Positions 42,791 through 53,089 of a DNA stretch of 64,000 nt are shown here, piece by piece (positions within the stretch are counted from its first letter, which is position 1; each line of letters starts with the position of its first letter). A program made the translations under genes and the position numbers. Source of the stretch: Eunapius fragilis (lineage: Eukaryota > Porifera > Demospongiae > Spongillida > Spongillidae); contig OY811981.1 in NCBI GenBank assembly GCA_963681505.1, positions 7,748,916-7,812,915 of the forward strand. Reading direction: 5' to 3'. The notes under the pieces were generated by a model. It did no database searches and had not been told where the DNA came from. It saw only the letters and a program-made list of their open reading frames with translations.

Positions 42791-43420
42791 CCTCAACTGT
42801 CAATAGTGACGGTCATGTTCCCAGGCTGGATAACTCTGAAAGGTCCTTTGTATATGGAAATTGGAGGGGTGTGTGGTGGACATCCAGGCGGGCAAACACA
42901 AACTGATGTTGCTACTCTTAGACACATTAGCAGGCAAACCCCAGACCCTGGCTTGGAGCACGAAGCCATCGAAAAGGTTTTCTTTGCAACAAGGAAAGCA
43001 ATGGCTGAGGTGGAACTCTAGCCATGGCGCACCATTCTCACTTACAACAGATGCCTCTGACCAGATGTGCAGCACCTGGAGTAAACCCGTGGTAGATATT
43101 CACCATACTCACGAACCTTTGCAAACCTTTGGCAGTTGTTGGTTTGGCATATTGTGTGACAGTATCCACCATGTCAGGTAATGATGGTGGCCCAGGAAAT
43201 TAATTGTGCCATGTTTGAATAAACATTGATAACCAGACCGTACGTACTCTCGAAGTTGTTGGAATAGTAGGCGAAGGTGGGGCTTTGGGCATCTCCACAT
43301 CTTCACTCACTACTGAGGTGTCACCAATATAGACTAATGCAAACTCTAACCCTTGACAAATGGGGGCCAGCAGATGCTGGAAAACTTGGGCAGCATTCTT
43401 CAGTACAAACTAAACATTAA
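42790..43420. pseudogene. Ty3/gypsy reverse-transcriptase remnant with internal inversion (block A)
   Basis: On the minus strand, pieces read HLRLLFQQLREYVRSGYQCL, NFLGHH and GLQRFVSMVNIYHGF, the RT palm/thumb part of a Ty3/gypsy polyprotein (43060-43420). On the plus strand, immediately adjacent (about 42955-43063), pieces read EKVFFATRKAMAEVEL and GAPFSLTTDASDQ, the start of the RNase H domain. The two belong next to each other in one element but lie on opposite strands, meeting near 43060. Stops and frameshifts show it is dead. The same structure is in block B. Confidence 0.6.
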
Positions 43421-43698
43421 CTCATAAAGCCCAAAAGGAGTTATAATACCAGTTTTGGGAATGTCTTCAGCAGCGATGGTGGCCCAGCACAAGATCAATT
43501 TTGGAAAACATTATCATTCTAACAAGATTTGCAGCAAAATTCTGCATGAGGAGTGGAGGGGTACCTGTCAGGCACTTCTTTGGCACCATATGTTGTGGCC
43601 GGGATGCCCAAGGGTTGGACTAATCTCCTAAATGCTGTCAAATTCAGCGTTTGGTGCAGCTAGTTTGTCAGGTGGTAGGTGACGAGCTCAGGCATGGA

Positions 43699-43727
43699 CG
43701 GGGGGAGGGGGGGGGGGGGGGGGGGGA
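43699..43727. repeat. G-tract
   Basis: A run of G with one A in block A; the matching place in block B (51687-51696) has only about ten G residues. Confidence 0.9.
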
Positions 43728-43939
43728 TGGCACTAGGCCGAGGCGTAGTAGTCCTAGCCATCCTAATTGGAACAAATGTATAAAATTTTCAATCCACCAG
43801 CCATTTACCTTTGAGACTGATCTACCAATAAGGAGTCTAAACACAGAAAATAAGCTCCTAACAAATGGTGGAATACCTAGGCTATGGTGAATTGTCCATC
43901 TAGTGGAGTCCACAAAGATCTCATGCATGCAGCAACCCA

Positions 43940-44796
43940 TACATTTTGCTGTGCAATAAGTAATATGTATATATTTAGCGTTTCTTTTAGTAGTCTAATT
44001 ACGGCCATATCCTACGTGGTTAGGCTATTTACACTAGGTTTTTAACACTACTAGAAGATGTAGTGTTTAAGAGAACGGTCTGGCAGCAAAGAGGGTGAGG
44101 GGGTGGGGCATACACTTTACACTATGCTAATGTGGGATTACCTGGTACATTACAGTGGTTTTGATTTCAGTTTCTTAAATGAATTGCTGGTATATTAAAT
44201 GTATGCTTCCACATGCCAACTATCCCATCTTGACCAAACCCATAAGTTGCCCTAGAGACCAAGTTGTGATACTATAGCAATATACGTAAGCAACCAGCTA
44301 GCGAGAGAGATTGGATGTTTCAGTCACCTGGTGTTGGTTGCTTAGCAAACATTTTCAATTATTTTCAGTTTTTCAGCTGGTTTACAGGAGTCCACCAAGA
44401 TGTACTTTACGTGAAGTGTGTGTGTATTATTATAATCGTTGTGGTATAACATTATTAAGAGAGGCACTGTTGCTATTGGTAATCCATGAGCCAACAGCAC
44501 ACATATAAGTACCACATTGCTTGGGAGGAAGGGTCTAACCCCTCCCCTTAGGGTGGGGTTAGACTGGTTCTCATTGGAAATAGATATCATTGGTTCTCAT
44601 TGGAAATAGATACCAGCTCCATGACGACCTCTTCCTGAGGTGTATACTGTCAGCATGTGATGTCCTTCATTTCCCTATTAATGTTTTAATTATATCATAC
44701 GTAACATACATCAGCAAAAGACTCACACATTGTAGCAATCATACGTGCATGTCATATAATGTTATCAGAATCGGTAAATTTATTACTAAATCCCAA
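43940..44796. other. AT-rich end of block A and junction to block B
   Basis: No gene seen. Homology with block B's end (51930-52640) fades near 44660; block B starts near 44797. The 140 bases between are unique. Confidence 0.45.
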
Positions 44797-44942
44797 TATA
44801 AGCGCGCAGCGTCCTTCCTGCATGGGTACATGCGTTTGAGACCATGCATATTAGTTCACCGAACCTTAAAACCGTAACTATATATTGTCATTACAACTAC
44901 AACATACTACATAATTACATTATATGCCCGATACATGCATAA

Positions 44943-45929
44943 TTATGCAGCTATTTCTGCATTCCACGCTTCCCGCATCTCTTTCAGGTTACGATACCCA
45001 GTCTTGGAAGCCACAATGGTGCGCCACTCCTCGTCGATTTGCTGTTGCACTTCAAGAGGGAGATTCTTACCGTCCCCCGACTTCCCGCCATCCTTACGAA
45101 CCCGACCAATGAATGTTCTCGGAGGTTCATCTCCCATTCCCTTAGCTAGTTCGAACACCATAGAATGGGTATCAAACTTAGAATGGTGTTTGGACATTTC
45201 GGCGTGTGTTGTTGTGTGTACAACTCGAGCGATTGTTTCTTCGTCGCAGTCAAAACCCAAGAACTTGGCGATCCGTCGCACACACCCCGCGTGGTCTTCT
45301 TTGAGGTCGTCATAGAACATCAAGAGAATGTTGTCATCGTGACGATGTTCCCACCAGGCAAGCAACGTGCGTAGGTTGTTAGCCGTCCATTGCGCTGCGC
45401 TGAAAAAGTTCACAAATATTGGCAGAGAAACCCTTCCCTTGAGGCTGAACATCGTATCAAGGAACAAATACCATGAATAAAGCGAGTCTTTCTGGTCTCT
45501 GAAGCAATAAATGTACCTACCTCCCTTCGGTGTCAAGTCATATGGCAAATGAGTGTAGAAAAGTCTTGGTTCCGCTCGTTGTGTCACACAATTAGGATCG
45601 GTGTGAAAGAAAGGGATGCTGAATTCTAGAATAGCAACGACCTGAGGCACTTGTTCTTCGAAGTCTGGCTCCTTACCCTTGGTGCGAAGTTGATGGCAGA
45701 TGTGTGTCACCCACGCAGTTCCTGATTTCGGCGTCGTAACAACGATAATGTCGGTAGGGAGTGCTGCAAACGAGACTGGCGTGTTCATACATTTTGCTAC
45801 CGGCTTCGCACGTCTCTGCAGCTCCGCTAGTTGCTGTTCAGGCGTCCATACCCCAGCTCTTGTGACTTCGGGATCGGCCGCTTCAAAGATTGTGTCCTCT
45901 TTAGTTTCCATATCGTTATTGGTCCTCAA
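44943..45929 (-). CDS. Cytosolic-type sulfotransferase, intact (block B, minus copy)
   Basis: A single-exon gene of 328 codons, the intact partner of the broken copy at 35939-36934. It starts MRTNNDMETKEDTIFEAADP, eight residues longer at the N-terminus than the plus-strand gene at 37576. Motifs: PKSGTAWV (PAPS loop, with Ala where the other gene has Thr), FYTHLPYD with the catalytic-type His, RDQKDSLYSW, and FIGRVRKDGGKSGDGKN. The Thr-to-Ala change in the PAPS loop may weaken cofactor binding, but the adjacent Thr remains. Soluble enzyme, substrate unknown. Confidence 0.88.
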   Translation of the reverse strand: MRTNNDMETKEDTIFEAADPEVTRAGVWTPEQQLAELQRRAKPVAKCMNTPVSFAALPTDIIVVTTPKSGTAWVTHICHQLRTKGKEPDFEEQVPQVVAILEFSIPFFHTDPNCVTQRAEPRLFYTHLPYDLTPKGGRYIYCFRDQKDSLYSWYLFLDTMFSLKGRVSLPIFVNFFSAAQWTANNLRTLLAWWEHRHDDNILLMFYDDLKEDHAGCVRRIAKFLGFDCDEETIARVVHTTTHAEMSKHHSKFDTHSMVFELAKGMGDEPPRTFIGRVRKDGGKSGDGKNLPLEVQQQIDEEWRTIVASKTGYRNLKEMREAWNAEIAA

Positions 45930-45996
45930 TGGTACAACCAGTAGTATAGCTGGATTTGAAGCGGAGTATAATTATATAATTATAATTGTATTATAT

Positions 45997-46603
45997 AAAT
46001 ACCCATTTATGACATCATTTATAATGATTTGGAGCCTAGTGCATAATGGGCCACACAAATTAATCTTTAGTTTCTGGCATCCTTTTATTTTATCGTTTAT
46101 TGTGACTATAATCATATTCACATACATAATCATATTCAATAGCTTCTCACATGACCCGAGTTAACTGTAGTCTTATTTTTTTGAACAAGCCTGAAGGTGA
46201 TCTTTTCATACTAAACATCAGCCAGGCCACGAATGGTAACCAGTACAAGGATCGGAGCATTCTACGTCAATCACAGGCATCGAACCCTGTTTGAACAGAA
46301 ATTAGAACTGCATGAAAGGCGCTCTAATGATAGCGTACTATGACAAGTAGTAGTATGAAGACAGCTGGACTTATAGATCATTCATGCTGCATGTCAAGTT
46401 TATAACAAGTATAGCTATGCACTGCTGTCCCATCAAATTGATGTTTGGAACCCTGCAGCGCCCAACGCCATAGTAACAGTTTCAAGAATTTACAAATGCT
46501 AAAGCTGCAAAGTTTGTAGACTTACAGCCCTCCCTCATACCCTCATAATCGAAGCATTATTACATCAATCTGGTTCAATTGAATGATGTCATAAATAGGT
46601 ATT
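45997..46603. mobile_element. TIR element between the block B sulfotransferases, about 600 bp
   Basis: AAATACCCATTTATGACATC... at the left is mirrored by AATGATGTCATAAATAGGTATT at the right (one mismatch over about 22 bases). The interior has no gene. It has no counterpart in block A. It ends about 250 bases before the truncated plus-strand sulfotransferase. Confidence 0.55.
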
Positions 46604-46847
46604 CGGCTTCAAATCTGATCAATTCCTATCCGCAATCGAGCGAAAAGCGACTAAAGCATAGTTTTCAACTTTTGATCATACATAGGTTCCATACTTCGCA
46701 TCGCCACTTGGTAAGTGGTCTATCAGAAATTATGCGATGAATGGATTAACCAGCCCTCGATCCGTAATAATTTTTCAAGCGTATAAGCATATTAGAATTG
46801 TGTGCAAGAGGCTGGTACATAACATAACTGAAAAAGGTTTGGTCAGT

Positions 46848-47665
46848 ATACCGACATTATTGTTGTTACGACGCCGAAATCAGGAACTGCGTGGGTGACA
46901 CACATCTGCCATCAACTTCGCACCAAGGGTAAGGAACCAGACTTCGAAGAACAAGTGCCTCAGGTCGTTACCATTCTAGAATTCAGCATCCCTTTCTATC
47001 ACACCGATCCTAATTCAGTGACACAGCGAGCGGAACCAAGACTTTTCTACACCCATTTGCCATATGACTTGACACCGAAAGGGGGTAGGTACATATACTG
47101 TTTCCGAGACCAGAAAGACGCGCTTTATTCATGGTACTTGTACCTCGATACGATGTTCATCCTCAAGGGAAGGGTTTCTCTGCCAATTTTCTTAAACTTT
47201 TTCAGCGCAGCGCAATGGACAGCAAACAACCTACGCACTTTGCTTACCTGGTGGGAACATCGTCACGATGACAACATTCTCTTGATGTTCTATGACGATC
47301 TCAAAGAAGACCACGCGGGGTGTGTGCGACGGATCGCCAAGTTCTTGGGTTTAGACTGTGACGAAGAAACAATCGCTCGAGTTGTACACACGACAACACA
47401 CGCCGAAATGTCCAAACACCATTCTAAGTTTGATGCTCATTCTTTTGTGCTCGAATTTGGTAAGGGAGTTGGAGACGAACCCCCAAGAACATTTATTGGT
47501 CGGGTTCGTAAGGATGGCGGGAAGTCGGGGGACGGTAAGAATCTCCCTCTTGATGTGCAACAGCAAATCGACGAGGAGTGGCGCACCATTGTGGCTTCCA
47601 AGACTGGGTATCGTAACTTGAAAGAGATGCAGGATGCCTGGAAGGAAGAAAGGGGTGCCGCATAG
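46848..47665 (+). pseudogene. 5'-truncated sulfotransferase (block B, plus copy)
   Basis: Similarity to the intact gene at 37576-38538 starts abruptly at about 46850, at codon 50 (TDIIVVTTPKSGTAWV), and continues to the same stop at 47663-47665. The first 49 codons and the upstream region are replaced by unrelated sequence. No ATG is available before the PAPS loop: the in-frame stretch upstream begins after a TGA near 46831, and the apparent start at 46895 is a GTG. The remaining frame is fully open, so loss is recent. Confidence 0.8.
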
Positions 47666-47929
47666 CCACATTATTGATACTTAGATGACGCATATGTCAG
47701 TGCGACGTATTAACTCGATAGCATAAAAAACTGGATGTGTACATGCAGCTCTGTTAGAATGTGCCTCCGGTGCCGCGTGCGCTACTACTACAATAACTAT
47801 ATCTGTACATACGTCCTACTCGCTGAAAATGAAATTAATTATGTTAGGCATAAATTGTTAATTTGAGCAATTTTTTATTAATTGTATCATGATCAGTGAG
47901 GTCAATCTAAAGTATTGAGGTCATTCACA

Positions 47930-48155
47930 GGGACCCAGCAGTGGGATGTATGGATGGTCCCAGCAATGGGATGTATAGGGACCAAGCAGTGGGATGTATG
48001 CAACTGGATGTATGGCAGGGACCCAGCAGTGGGATGTATGGCAGGGACCAAGCAGTGGGATGTATTGCAGAGACAGTGGAATGTATGGCAGGGACCCAGC
48101 AGTGGGATGTAGGGTAGGGACCCAGCAGTGGGATGTATGGCAGGGACCCATCAGT
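47930..48155. repeat. GGGACCCAGCAGTGGGATGT minisatellite, block B (about 9 copies)
   Basis: Expanded version of the array at 38808-38955; some units carry GGGACCAAGCAGTGGG. Confidence 0.9.
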
Positions 48156-48159
48156 TAAT

Positions 48160-50780
48160 TTGTTCTTGTATATACATCCTAACGAATTTATGTAATTTGT
48201 TTTAGATAATAGCGTGGAGTTGCTAAAAAAATAGAATAAAGAAAGAAGTTGTATAACAAAATAACTTGAAACATGCTTTAGGGCCCTTTTCGCTGCAGCG
48301 ATCCTATATATAATAGCAAATATGATAGATAGCGTTGCTATAATTATGTACCACGTGAGATGGATGCCTCCTATCCGTCGTTCCCTCTTATTGCTTTCTC
48401 GTGCCTTTATATTATGACAACAATGTCATCATGTGAGACGCGCGTGACGTCACATGCTACTCCATCGATCCTCCAACGTGGATGCACAGTATAGTATTCC
48501 AGGAAAAGCGATAATCCAAGGCCAATATAACAAATTTCAAATTCATCGTTTAAGGACGAACTTATAAAAATATATTATAATTATATACATGCATACGCTT
48601 TCCGAGTACTGCATGCGGGGGCATAAATGCGTACTACATTGAGGTCGTACAAGCAAGGCCTAATAATAATTTTGGAGGGACGCACCGGACATCACATGTA
48701 ACTCCTCCTGGAAACGTGTACATGTATGCGTAGTAGTATTCCAGGAATAGCGATAATCCAATTCAATGCCAATATAACAAATTTCAACTCATCGTTTAGT
48801 CCCATACAAGGACAATAAGTCGAACGTATATATATGCGGGCATGAGTTCGAGGAATGTGTACATGTGCTATGAATTTGATTGGGTTGATACTAAATTGAG
48901 ATCATACACGCAAGGCCTAATAAAAACTAATTTAAAAAATAAAAATACTTTCTCCGTCAATAACACACCGAGTCATATATACTTTTCGCTGTGTATGTGT
49001 ATACACTGAAGTCACATGCAAATCGTCCTTATTTCAACCAATCAAATTTTTGCGTGCCTACAACACAGCAGTGTGGCACATCCCTTTCCCTGCCTCTCAT
49101 ACCATGCACCACAGTTTCACCATTTCATGTTGGCGTGCCTCAGGTGTGCACACTGGCCACACCCTACAATACACACAGACTACATAACACTCAAACATGA
49201 TGACGCACTAAATACAACAGTGTCACTCCAGTGTCAGATATCTTTATTTCCTTTTAATCACTCTGGGCCAGCAGCTTCTGTGTTTGGCACTCAGATTTAA
49301 GGTCAACCAAAATGTGTGTGGGTGTGGGTGTGGGTGTGGGGATCAGGGGGTGCAGAGTGACTGTACATGGAAGCTTTAGACTGCCTTCCATTGGTCATTC
49401 CAGAACAGCTGTATACACCCCCTTTATGCACACCCACATGTTATCAGATCTACAATACAATATGTACACAACACATGACTGACGCTGTTTACCCCTTTAT
49501 CAACCCACCCTCATATCACCCTCGGGAAAATATGTCCTATTCATAGTGATGTTAGGAGATCCTAGCTATTAACTCAACTCACCGCTAATGAGATTCACTT
49601 TGTGACGGAATCTCATTAGAAGGTGGTTGATTCTCCCAGCAGTTATTGTAGGAATACTACTGCATGCAAACCTTTACACTTCGGCTCCAAAGAAAACAAA
49701 ATTACCTCTACAGTACCTGTACAAGTGGCGAGCAAAGATTGTGTAGTGCTGCATGAAGAAGGCGGGGCAGGGGCGGGACAAGCTGGGCAGCTGGCTTCTC
49801 CAGATGTGAAGCTGGCTATTTTTTTTAAATTCCTTTTAATCACTCTGGGCCAGCAGCTTCTGTGCTTGGCAATCAGATTTAAGGTCAACCAAATGTGTGT
49901 GGGTGTGGGTGTGGGTGTGGGGGTGTGGGTGTGCAGAGTGACTGTGCATGGAAGCTTTAGACTGCCTTCCATTGGTCATTCCAGAAACACACCCCTTTAT
50001 GCACACCCACATATTATCAGATCTACAATACAACATGTACACAACACATGACTGACCCTGTTGTGACATGTATGCATGTATTCCACTCATCACATGTACA
50101 TGTATTCCACCAATCCCTACACATCACCTGACTCATGCATCTACCCAATTCTATGCACATTACTTCCCTGCATGCATCATATATATCAGCATTCTCCCAA
50201 GAGCATAATGTCTTGTTTAATTCACTATCGTTCAAACGACAAAAAATGATATCAACCAGCTACAGAAGATAGGATGTTGTAAGTCACCTGGACGTGGTTG
50301 CTAGGCCATACATGTTGTAATGACATAATGGGGAGTTCCCCTGGTCATTAGAGTGATATTCAGATATTTAGTACTGTAGTTTATAAATTTATTACTGACA
50401 GGCCCATACTGTAAAACCACCCCTCTCTATGGTACTGTGCCATGTTGAAATATGTATATCATCTCACATGCCAACAAAAACCATGCAGTAAAGAGCAAAA
50501 ATGGATTACATATTCACAATATCCGGGGGCGTTGGTTAGTTTGTTAAGCTACCTGTGTTGAGACCACCAGATGGCTTTATTTGGAGGCACTGTTCTTAGG
50601 CTCTGATATTGCCACCGGGTATTCGAAGCCAACAAAATGAAGCACCTCTTGCATGCTCGGGGTGGGAGGGGTACCCACCGTGCCCCCGATATTGATCTGC
50701 CCATGCTCGTCCCGCCTCCCAGCGCATGCCATTAATTATGGCTTCAGCCTATTCACTTATATGTCCTTCTCTGTCCTCAA
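48160..50780. other. Intergenic part of block B, no gene seen
   Basis: Homologous to 38960-42790 of block A without the hAT-like element. It contains two copies of the 610-base unit (49248, 49830). Confidence 0.5.
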
Positions 50781-51400
50781 CTGTCAATAGTGACGGTCAT
50801 GTTCCCAGGCTGGATAACTCTGAAAGGTCCTTTGTATATGGAAATTGGAGGGGTGTGTGGTGGACATCCAGGCGGGCAAACACAAACTGATGTTGCTACT
50901 TTTAGACACATTAGCAGGCAAACCCCAGACCCTGGCTTGGAGCACGAAGCCATCGAAAAGGTTTTCTTTGCAACAAGGAAAGCAATGGCTGAGGTGGAAC
51001 TCTAGCCATGGCGCACCATTCTCACTTACAACAGATGCCTCTGACCAGATGTGCAGCACCTGGAGTAAACCTGTGGTAGATATTCACCATACCCACGAAC
51101 CTTTGCAAACCTTTGGCAGTTGTTGGTTAGGCATATTGTGTGACAGTATCCACCATGTCAGGTAATGATGGTGGCCCAGGAAATCAATTGTGTCATGTTT
51201 GAATAAACATTGATAACCAGACCGTACGTACTCTCGAAGTTGTTGGAATAGTAGGCGAAGGTGGGGCTTTGGGCATCTCCACATCTTCACTCACTACTGA
51301 GGTGTCACCAATATAGACTAATGCAAACTCTAACCCTTGACAAATGGTGGCCAGCAGATGCTGGAAAACTTGGGCAGCACTCTTCAGTCCAAACAAAACA
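50774..51400. pseudogene. Ty3/gypsy reverse-transcriptase remnant with internal inversion (block B)
   Basis: Same arrangement as in block A. Here the minus strand also reads FGLKSAAQVFQHLLATICQG and VYIGDTSV (about 51290-51396), matching the FGL-AA--F--L and VY-DD steps of gypsy RT; the catalytic DD pair reads GD. The plus-strand RNase H piece is at 50940-51050. Because it is in both blocks, the inversion predates the duplication. Confidence 0.6.
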
Positions 51401-52639
51401 TTAACTCATAAAGCCCAAAAGGAGTTATAATACCAGTTTTGGGAATGTCTTCAGCAGCGATGGTGGCCCAGCACAAGATCAATTTTGGAAAACATTATCA
51501 TTCTATCAAGATTTGCAGCAAAATTCAGCATGAGGAGTGGAGGGGTACCTGTCAGGCACTTCTTTGGCACCATATGTTGTGGCCGGGATGCCCAAGGGTT
51601 GGACTATAATCTCCTAAATGCTGTCAAATTCAGCGTTTGGTGCAGCTAGTTTGTCAGGTGGTAGGTGACGAGCTCAGGCATGGACAGGGGGGGGGATGGC
51701 ACTAGGCCGAGGCGTAGTAGTCCTAGCCATCCTAATTGGAACAAATGTATAAAATTTTCAATCCACCAGCCATTTACCTTTGAGACTGATCTACCAATAA
51801 GGAGTCTAAACACAGAAAATAAGCTCCTAACAAATGGTGGAATACCTAGGCTATGGTGAATTGTCCATCTAGTGGAGTCCACAAAGATCTCATGCATGCA
51901 GCAACCCATACGTTTTGCGGTGCAATAAGCAAAATGTATATATTTAGCGTATCTTTAAAAGAACAGCTAGTAGTCTAATTATGACCATATCCTACGTGGT
52001 TAGGCTAGTCCTTTGTAGTTTTTTTATTAACACTACTAGAAGATGTAGTGTTTATAGGAATGGTCTGGCAGCAAAGAGGGTGAGGGGGTGGGGCATACAC
52101 ATTACACTATGCTAATGTGGGATTATCTGGTACATTACAATGGTTTTGATATCAGTTTTTTTACTGAAATGAATTGCTGGTATATTAAATGTATGCTTCC
52201 ACATGACAACCATCCCTTCATGACCAAACCCATTAGTTGCCATGGAGGCCCAGTTGTGATACTATATAGCAATATACATAAGCAACCAGCTAGTGAGAGA
52301 GATAGGATGTTTCAGTCACCTGGTGTTGGTTGCTTAGCAAACATTTCCAACTATTTTCAGTTTTTCAGCTGGTTTACTGGAGTCCACCAAGAACTCATAT
52401 GATGTACTTTACGTGAAGTGCGTGTATCATAATAATGTGGTATGACAATATTACTGTTGCTACTGGTAATCCATGACCCAACAGCACACATATAAGTACC
52501 ACACTGCTTGGGAGGAAGGTTCTAACCCCTCCCCTTAGGGAGGGGTTAGACTGGTTTTCATTGGAAATAGATACCAGCTCCATGACAACCTCTTCCTGAG
52601 GTGTACTGTCAGCATTGTAGATGTCCTCCATTTCCTTAT

Positions 52640-53080
52640 GATGGGTGTGGTTATGGGATTGGACGAATTAACTTTTCATATATTGATGATCGTGCATGTA
52701 TTCATGCTAGAGAGTAAGGGCTTAAAGGTGAGATTCATCCGATTGCAAGATTCTAGCAACATTACCCTTTCCATATACGAAGTGCAAGGTTGACTCGAAG
52801 TGCTAGTAGTTCGCGTCATGTGCACTGCATGCACTTCAATGAAACAATACAGATCCATGCGTGCTAATTGAGTATCAGTGAACTGATCATACATTGTTGC
52901 ATCTTCAATATACGTATGTAGTGCTAGCAAATTAACACCTAAGCAGGTACATGACATGCACGCACACCTGGAAGGATAGACTGACCTTTATTCTATATAT
53001 TGTGCGTGTTCTGTTGAAATATCATTCAGACTACTGTACTGAACTAAGTCCTGTACTGGGCGTACGCGTTTACATACGAG
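52640..53080. other. Unique intergenic sequence upstream of the VWA5A-like gene
   Basis: No repeat or gene recognised. It probably holds the promoter of the gene that starts at 53090; no specific element could be named. Confidence 0.4.
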
Positions 53081-53089
53081 TTGAATATA

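Larger units (their letters stand above)
35792..44660. repeat. Segmental duplication block A
   Basis: Begins near AAGCGCGCAGCGTCCTTCCT and ends near CTTCCTGAGGTGT. It is homologous along its length to block B (44797-52640) in the same orientation and order: minus-strand sulfotransferase, plus-strand sulfotransferase, minisatellite, short repeats, gypsy remnant, AT-rich tail. A is longer because it carries extra short-repeat copies and a hAT-like insertion. The ends are approximate. Confidence 0.85.
44797..52640. repeat. Segmental duplication block B
   Basis: Direct-orientation second copy of block A. It lacks the LINE fragment and the hAT-like element, has one fewer copy of the 610-base unit, and carries its own 600-base TIR element between the two sulfotransferase copies. 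Confidence 0.85.

Noticed and set aside
46895-47665. A complete 256-residue sulfotransferase gene
   Set aside because: The apparent start is GTG inside the PAPS-loop region. Comparison with the intact copy shows that 49 codons and the promoter are missing.
53081-53089. Upstream TTG as the VWA5A-like start
   Set aside because: ATG at 53090 is the first conventional start in the frame, and the VIT domain begins shortly after it.
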